Source: Tubulanus polymorphus | Lineage: Eukaryota; Nemertea; Palaeonemertea; Tubulaniformes; Tubulanidae | Direction: 5' to 3' | DNA: 64,000 bases | Assembly (NCBI RefSeq): GCF_964204645.1 | Contig: NC_134025.1 | Coordinates: forward strand, 4,035,001 to 4,099,000 | Part shown: one piece after another, positions 58,956 through 64,000 of the stretch | How positions within the stretch are numbered: position 1 is the stretch's first letter | How the letters are laid out: the number at the start of each line of letters is the position of its first letter | The notes under the pieces: generated by a model | Told to the model about the DNA's origin: nothing | Databases searched by the model: none | What the model saw: only the letters and a program-made list of their open reading frames with translations | Position numbers and translations under genes: made by a program

Positions 58956-60991
58956 GTAAGCCTTTTTAGTTTTCACTAAATTATCCATAATACTTAAAGT
59001 GTGCGTTGAAATCATCGTTTTATATATTTAGAATTTTTTGCTGCATTTTTTTAAAATATCTGGTTTAATTTTTTAGAAGTCGTTATTGGCGGCTTAGAAA
59101 ACAATGTATATATAACTTAAGAGTTTTGAATTTATGATGAATATATTACTATTCTTATCAGAAAGTTCGTATTTTTGTGTAACTCTATTCTCAGAATACA
59201 GTGACAAAACGATACGTTTTTGTAAAGTCGAATGACTACGTACATTTGCAATCGGATTTGCTATTCCATTTTGTGCCGTAGGAGCAAACGACACATAGGC
59301 CACCAATTCCGGGGATATCACCAGCAACATTCGACCACAAAGGTGCAATTTATTTGTATAAATAGCCTTTATAACGAGCCGTTATACGGGGATTACACGA
59401 ACAAGATGGAAATGAACCGGGGTTATTTACTGATACGAGTGTGTTAGCATCGTATTATCCGGTATTTAAAAACTTAAACTGGTATGTTAGAAATGTTTAA
59501 CATGTATGTCTTTTTCCTCCGTTTCGGGTATTTCTTAATTTCGCGAAGAATTTAGATTTATAGTTTATTTCGCTTCTGGTCGATGGTGTTTTTTCACCTG
59601 TTCTATTCAGTGTATACCTTTTGTGTTGATTTTGACGAAAGCGAAAGATATGTAGACTTAAAGACATTGGTTTCAAATGACGAACTGCGAGAATGTAGAG
59701 ATAAGATAAACGGGTTGGAAGCTCTCATATTATTGTTTACCTTTATAGTCCTTTAACCAAGGACTCAAAAAACGAATCTTTCGCCGTGTTTCACGTACTT
59801 TCGTTTTTAAAGTCCATGCTTTAACCAGAGACTGATGAACCTTGTGTGAATACGTGATCAAATATCGACTTGCGACGAGTTTTATCATACAGCTAGCTAC
59901 TTATCCAAAATATAGGAAAAGGAAATTTAAGCTGAAGCTTTTTGCAATTTTTTCAATAAAAGGTCGCGGGTGTGCTTCTATCAAAACCATCCTAAATTTA
60001 GTTACAAAACCAGAACATTAAGATGCAGAATCAATCTCAATTCTGGATGTTATGTCTGATGTCGAAACCGTGGAAACCGCCCTAACTAATCTTCTTACCT
60101 GCATCTAATACTTAGCAATAGGTTACCATGGTGAAGTAGATATCCCTACGGATATTACTAAATGTTGGTAACGGATTTTTAACTCGAAATTTGATCTTTC
60201 CTTTCATCAGCTCATATATGCAGTTCAACAGGGGATAAGTTGGGCAAAATCTCTTCGGATCTGCTCGTTGCTAAGAAACCCTTTTCTAAGTTTTATTACA
60301 GTTGTGAACGAGAGATTCGTGCACACATGTTTTTGGATGGAATTGAATTTTTGATGATTGCTTAATTGATTTACGCTCGTATGCAAATGGAAGTACCCAG
60401 GAATATCGGCGGTAGCAGACTGACCGAGTTTGCATGCCCTACGGAGTATTTGTACAGATGAATAATTCGCAAGGGTGTAGTCTCATTCCAGACCATAAAT
60501 CAGTCGAGTTTATCAACTCATCCGATCTGAATACAAGAACATCTTTACCTTTCTTTGATACAATACGATATTCAAATAAGAAAGTCTAAGGCAACTACAC
60601 ACAATGAGTTGCTGCTGATTTAATCATTTTTGATGTCAGACATAAAATTATTGATGAATAATTGTCTGGAGAATTTTTTAAAGACATAAAAAGCTAATGA
60701 ATTATTTCATTCTTCTCAGCCACCCCTCTACGGCTACATCATTAATTTCAAGCGACAGACGTGATCTGGTTTACCCTTCTGTCAACCACTATAACACTAG
60801 CAATAAGCCTCGTTGGGTCCTTTTCTATTTGATCTAGGCTTTTCCTATGACACATTTCTTGACATGACAAATCGGTCGCCACACGTTTGCCCGATAATAC
60901 AAACATTCAACGCGTAAAATGGCTTTTTGTGCCATTTCATCCTGAATGATTGCTAAGATTTGATGAATATTTTTTTCTTTCTTAGTTTCAG
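58956..60991 (+). other. Intron ahead of the four-helix membrane protein coding exon
   Basis: About 2 kb between the donor at 58956 and the acceptor at 60991. I see no exon or repeat of note; the frame at 59232-59447 has no supporting features. Confidence 0.4.
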
Positions 60992-60998
60992 AGGAAAT

Positions 60999-61712
60999 AT
61001 GGCGACGTCAGATAGTAGTTATGATCATGTGCATAATTCTAGCGATATCATCCAGAACGACGATCACCCGGCTGTCGTCGCAGACGAGGAATACAACTAC
61101 GATGACGACTGCGACGTTGAAGAGAAATCTGAGTACGGAGAGCCAATAAGTAGCGAAGAATACAGAGACAGGAAACGCAGACGAAATTTCAGAAAGCGAG
61201 CTATGTACATAGGTGCAACATTAGTTGTCATATCGGCTGGTATCGTAATATTGGACGGGATTTTGTACACGGACAGTGTGTTTATCGAATGGCCAATTGA
61301 CTCATTTTGGCCGAGTATATTTTGTCTGTCAGCGGGAATTTCTACTATCATCGTTGCTTCCAAGTCGAGGCTCTGGGCTTACAGTACATCGTTGGTCGTT
61401 TGCACCGTTCAATGTTTAGCTGCAATTTTCTCAATCGTCGCTACGTCGATAGAACTTGACCAGGAAGTCGGAATCTACAGAGCGATGACCCAGAGCATGC
61501 AACACGATGATAACTACCACGTTAAACGCGGTCATTTGATCACAGATATTACAGTTCTGTCGTCTAAAATAATAGTTGTAGTTTTGTCGCTTTTGGGATG
61601 TGCCGTTCAAACAGCCATGTGCATTCCATATGTGTGTTGTAAACGTTCTGATGGAAAAAGTATCTCCTACGCACCAGTTACTCTACAAAACACGTCCAAA
61701 GCAAATGTGTAA
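60999..61712 (+). CDS. Unrecognised 237-residue four-helix membrane protein
   Basis: ATG 60999 follows the acceptor TTTCTTAGTTTCAG by eight bases; the frame is open further upstream only because the intron end lacks a stop. The N-terminal 55 residues are very acidic (EEYNYDDDCDVEEKSEYGE), then a basic stop-transfer-like run RDRKRRRNFRKR (about 56-67). Four hydrophobic segments follow at about 70-90, 103-121, 127-151 and 185-214. The last ends in a Cys-rich juxtamembrane stretch (CIPYVCC) that may be palmitoylated. The size and 2+2 spacing resemble tetraspan families such as MS4A/TMEM proteins, but there is no CCG motif of tetraspanins and no claudin signature. Both tails should be cytosolic. 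Function unknown. Confidence 0.8.
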   Translation: MATSDSSYDHVHNSSDIIQNDDHPAVVADEEYNYDDDCDVEEKSEYGEPISSEEYRDRKRRRNFRKRAMYIGATLVVISAGIVILDGILYTDSVFIEWPIDSFWPSIFCLSAGISTIIVASKSRLWAYSTSLVVCTVQCLAAIFSIVATSIELDQEVGIYRAMTQSMQHDDNYHVKRGHLITDITVLSSKIIVVVLSLLGCAVQTAMCIPYVCCKRSDGKSISYAPVTLQNTSKANV

Positions 61713-62318
61713 TCTGCGCTGTCGAGGAAATCATAATGACATTTTCTATCGATGCGATTCGAATTGACGAATGCCTCGCAAAAATGCCATGGCAAGAATC
61801 CAAGAAATTTTTGAGCTGGAACATCACGACATACCGAAAAAACTAATTATCTTCATGTTATATAGATTTATGACATTATCCGTTTTGATACCTCGGAAAT
61901 GTAAATAGTCGTTTAAAATTTCAGTCGTTACAGTAAACGAATAATCTCGTTTAAAAGCTTTTTTTCAATGTTTCAATTCAAATTTAATCCTGAATCATTA
62001 TGACACGATCAAATTAGTTCCTGCAACTATTGGAATCCATTGGGAAATGAAACCGGTTCGACTACATATTACTGATGGTCCATAAAGTTTGTTATCGTGT
62101 AATAGATGCAATTTATTATTCAGTTTGTAATCACCGCATGGAACACAGATCATTTGATGAAAACAGAAGCGGCATTTGATAATTCGCATCTCGATTACAA
62201 AATTAGACGAAAAATTTTCAGTCAGATAGCAGACACCATTAAGCTGTCAGTCCATATTTGGTACGGCATTTCTAACCAAACTGAGTTTCGCGGTGATTTT
62301 TTTTACCGCTAAGCTGAA

Positions 62319-62324
62319 AATAAA
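62319..62324 (+). terminator. Poly(A) signal for the four-helix membrane protein gene
   Basis: AATAAA about 600 bases after the stop, with a second copy at 62352-62357. The convergent gene's minus-strand signal (TTTATT at 62112-62117) lies further left, so the two 3' ends probably overlap. Confidence 0.4.
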
Positions 62325-62371
62325 TGTACGAAAGACGAAATCAAATATGGAAATAAATGCAAGGCATTATT

Positions 62372-64000
62372 TTAAAAAAACCGGAGATATTTACGTTCAC
62401 AATATCCCCAGTATAAGTTTGTATCGAAATCAGTAACCGTTCCACACCACGTGCGACCTGTTATTCCTGCTATGCAATGGTCGTAACTTTTTCCTTGATA
62501 AATGAAAGGGAATGCACACGTCGCTAGCGGATCATTGCCACCATAAACCTTCAAGTGACCTGAAATGATCATTTACAATTTCCTTTAAAGTATTCTGACT
62601 ATAGTTTCGATAGATTGACTGTACGATCATAGGTCTGGGATCTATACATACTGCTGCAATAGCCCCATTTGAAATCCTTGTCGTAATTTGGGGTAACTGC
62701 ACACCAGGGTCTTTTGGCGTCCATAGGAATACATCGAGTTCTCGGTGTCCCCTTGTATATAAATGGAAATGTACACGGAGCACCTTTCGAATTCCCATTC
62801 TCTGTTTTATCACCTAATGAATTATACAGTATCATATTAGGAAAAGATGAGTTAACAGAATGAAACAGTAATTTTTGGTCCAGTGAACTTTTTTCTACCG
62901 TATTTGTAACAACCAACGTCTGGATGATACCCGTCATATTTGGTTTTATCGCATGTGCATTCGTAGGCAGAAGGATCCGTCTTAGAAATGACACACGTTG
63001 CTGTACCTTTACAAGGGTTTGGTCGACACACACCCTGAGCTAAAGAATTGATATAGAGAGTTTATTGAGATGATATGGAAAATAGTATTTAACTACTAAG
63101 AGTTATCATACTTCAATCAACTACAGAAAATTTAGATTACCATCATCACAGAAATCTCCGTGAAATCCGTCTCTACAAATACATTTCACTTTAGCGCCAA
63201 CGGTTTGACAATTGCCTTGGTTTTTACATGGATTTGGTGTACACAAATCTACAACCGAATCGAATACAACGTATTAACGTTCATATATCATATGTTCAAG
63301 TTTTTTTTCTAAAGACGATAATTTGCTTCTTACCGCAGTCTGTTTTCTTGATACATTCCGTTCCTGCGAGAACATATCCATCATCACATTTACAACCAGC
63401 GACATTTCCGATTGGACACGAATTTATTTGCGATTGAGTGCAGGTTGGTTGACATGCTGACATACTGCCTTCAAAATGGCTATTCGGTGGACATTTCATC
63501 GCTGCGGAAAAAGATTGTACACTATTCTAGTTTTTCCACTCAAAGCAATATTTTCAATTCAATATTCGAAGCTAAGGTCTTATAATTATACTCGATAACT
63601 TCATGTGTCTCGGAAGATATGTTTTTTTATTTCTACACTTACGACATAAAGATGCTGATCGCCAGGCTTTGACAGGTAACTTTTTAGAGAGACATGTGTT
63701 TTCTAGAGTCTGCAAAGCCTCGCAGATGTATTGCACGTCACCACTGGAAGCGCAGGCGTCGAACACACAGTTGTCAAACATGGTTAAACTATCGATATCT
63801 TTATGCTTGATGCAATCTTTAAACGGACCGTGCACATCGTTGATGAAGCCACATTTATCTTTTCCTTTGTAAATATCTTTTACACACTCGAATGGCGGTA
63901 TTGGCGTTGTACACCTGGTTGAGGGAAACAAATAGATAACATTAGATGAATTCCTACCATGTATTTAATTTTATGTCAGCTATACTCACTCCTTGAGTAC
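62372..64000 (-). CDS. 3' end of a secreted VWF-type multidomain protein: C8-TIL-EGF-EGF-FN2-FN2
   Basis: Exons in order: partial 63990-64000, then 63643-63914, 63334-63501, 63141-63248, 62899-63039, 62652-62813, and 62372-62559 with the stop. All phases agree. Exon 63643 encodes a C8 domain (CGFINDVHGPFKDC, MFDNCVFDACASSG). Exon 63334 is a TIL domain (CPPNSHFEG to YVLAGTECIKKTDC). Exon 63141 is an EGF domain (CTPNPCKNQGNC, CICRDGFHGDFC). Exon 62899 is a divergent EGF-like module (CRPNPCKGTATC). The last two exons are fibronectin type II modules (CTFPFIYKGTPRTRC...WGYC and CAFPFIYQGKSYDHC...WGYC). One exon per module fits exon shuffling. C8-TIL normally follows a VWD domain, which should lie to the right. 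It resembles zonadhesin/IgGFc-binding/mucin-like proteins; partner and role unknown. Confidence 0.88.

Overview
The window is animal nuclear DNA. It is AT-rich, its genes are split into many short exons joined by GT-AG introns, and polyadenylation signals and (TA)n microsatellites are common. The gene set (a JNK-interacting-protein scaffold, a ciliary EFCAB6, an IRAG/KASH5-type protein and a VWF/fibronectin-II extracellular protein) indicates a bilaterian. A lophotrochozoan such as a mollusc is my guess from general character; no marker in the window proves it. I assembled gene models by hand by matching splice sites and codon phase across introns. No alignment was run, and family names rest on remembered family sequences.

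Layout. (1) 1-31018, minus strand: one very large gene. From its 5' end it encodes Ser-Pro repeats, a KASH5-like degenerate EF-hand, a long coiled coil, a linker, and the conserved coiled-coil block of the IRAG1/IRAG2 (MRVI1/LRMP) family. The C-terminus lies off the left edge. A 10.2-kb intron (16198-26377) divides it and contains a CpG-richer patch with an in-frame alternative first exon that would begin MGNCVS, a probable lipid-anchor signal. (2) 34965-42602, minus: a complete JIP1 (MAPK8IP1/Aplip1) gene of 11 constitutive exons plus one candidate 81-nt cassette exon. (3) 43559-52840, minus: a complete EFCAB6 gene, 27 coding exons and 1555 residues, with an RFX X-box-like site at its probable promoter. 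(4) 56974-58269, plus: a single-coding-exon gene for an unrecognised 431-residue protein with an N-terminal MGN and a zinc-knuckle-like motif. (5) 60999-61712, plus: an unrecognised 237-residue four-helix membrane protein with a 5' noncoding exon about 2 kb upstream. (6) 62372-64000, minus: the 3' end of a secreted multidomain protein (C8-TIL-EGF-EGF-FN2-FN2), convergent with the previous gene.

The three left-hand genes lie head to tail on the minus strand with short spacers. The JIP1 start is only about 0.3 kb from the likely EFCAB6 poly(A) site. Several products have cytoskeletal, nuclear-envelope or Ca2+ roles (the IRAG/KASH5 protein links membrane, Ca2+ release and possibly dynein; JIP1 is a kinesin cargo adaptor; EFCAB6 is axonemal), but nothing shows that the locus is a functional cluster. 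Non-genic content includes (TA)n arrays, a GGTACC-based minisatellite next to a splice donor, a long foldback repeat near the EFCAB6 promoter, and 3' remnants of a LINE-type retrotransposon.
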